A stretch of DNA of 6,269 nt, from assembly GCA_017543725.1 (NCBI GenBank), contig JAFYFO010000062.1, positions 1 through 6,269 on the forward strand. Reading direction: 5' to 3'. Below, piece by piece: positions 6,123 through 6,269 of the stretch. The stretch is from Eubacterium sp. Lineage in GTDB: Bacteria; Bacillota; Clostridia; Oscillospirales; Acutalibacteraceae. The notes under the pieces were generated by a model that saw only the letters and a program-made list of their open reading frames with translations, was not told the DNA's origin and did not search any database. The position numbers and the translations under genes are program-made. The number at the start of each line of letters is the position of its first letter. Position 1 is the stretch's first letter.

Positions 6123-6269
6123 TTATAAATCTAATAATTCTTTTTTCTTTTGGTCAAATTCTTCTTGTGTAATAGCACCCATATCCAATAACTCTTTATA
6201 TTTATAGATATCATCTATAGACTTTTTCTGACAATTAATTGATCCTTTACTATCTTTATCTTTTATTAT
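6123..6269 (-). CDS. C-terminal fragment with a SHOCT domain (partial)
   Basis: Only the last 48 codons lie in the window and the gene continues beyond base 6269, so its start, length and main domain are unknown. The visible C-terminus has a short lysine-rich stretch, then YKELLDMGAITQEEFDQKKK and the ending ELLDL. This matches the SHOCT (short C-terminal) motif pattern of a helix, G-x-I-T-x-E-E-F, and a final KKxxLL. SHOCT domains occur at the ends of many otherwise unrelated bacterial proteins, including membrane and phage-related ones, and may mediate oligomerisation; they do not define a function alone. The gene is convergent with bioY. It is strikingly AT-rich and uses TTA, GAT, AAA and ATA codons, unlike the GC-richer genes on its left. 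Confidence 0.75.
   Translation of the reverse strand: MIKDKDSKGSINCQKKSIDDIYKYKELLDMGAITQEEFDQKKKELLDL

Noticed and set aside
1..6269. CRISPR array, tRNA, rRNA, insertion sequence or defence system
   Set aside because: I saw no regularly spaced direct repeats, cloverleaf or rRNA-like sequence, transposase motifs or known defence protein families; the large repeats present are within the LRR protein.

Overview
The window is about 6.3 kb of bacterial chromosome. It most resembles an anaerobic gut or rumen clostridial bacterium of the Oscillospiraceae/Ruminococcaceae type. That placement is an inference from three things: moderate GC, a type III pantothenate kinase together with a BioY biotin transporter subunit, and a secreted BspA-like leucine-rich-repeat protein carrying a dockerin-like calcium loop and a glycoside hydrolase. 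No species can be named from this sequence.

Layout. Four complete genes run on the plus strand with little space between them. They are coaX (54-830), a very large secreted LRR/dockerin-like/GH30 protein (827-4153), an O-acetylhomoserine sulfhydrylase-type PLP enzyme of the MetY family (4177-5445), and bioY (5513-6073). coaX and the GH30 gene overlap by 4 bases (ATGA), and metY follows 23 bases later behind a strong Shine-Dalgarno. The 67-base metY-bioY gap holds a perfect 8-bp inverted repeat. A strong intrinsic terminator (6082-6117) closes the run. Beyond it, in sequence of about 22% GC, lies the 3' end of a convergent minus-strand gene. It encodes a C-terminal SHOCT domain and continues past the window edge.

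The plus-strand genes look like one loosely co-transcribed unit. Three of them serve cofactor or sulfur metabolism: CoA synthesis, methionine/cysteine synthesis and biotin uptake. The fourth is an exported polysaccharide-degrading enzyme with no obvious metabolic link to the others.

The most unusual object is the 1108-residue protein. Its order is signal peptide, two cap-plus-LRR modules, a Cys/His cluster, a single dockerin-like loop, then a GH30 catalytic domain with both expected glutamates. I found no phage, CRISPR, IS element, tRNA or rRNA. I see no clear new defence or mobile system; the interest lies in this protein architecture, the gene overlap and the AT-rich end of the window.
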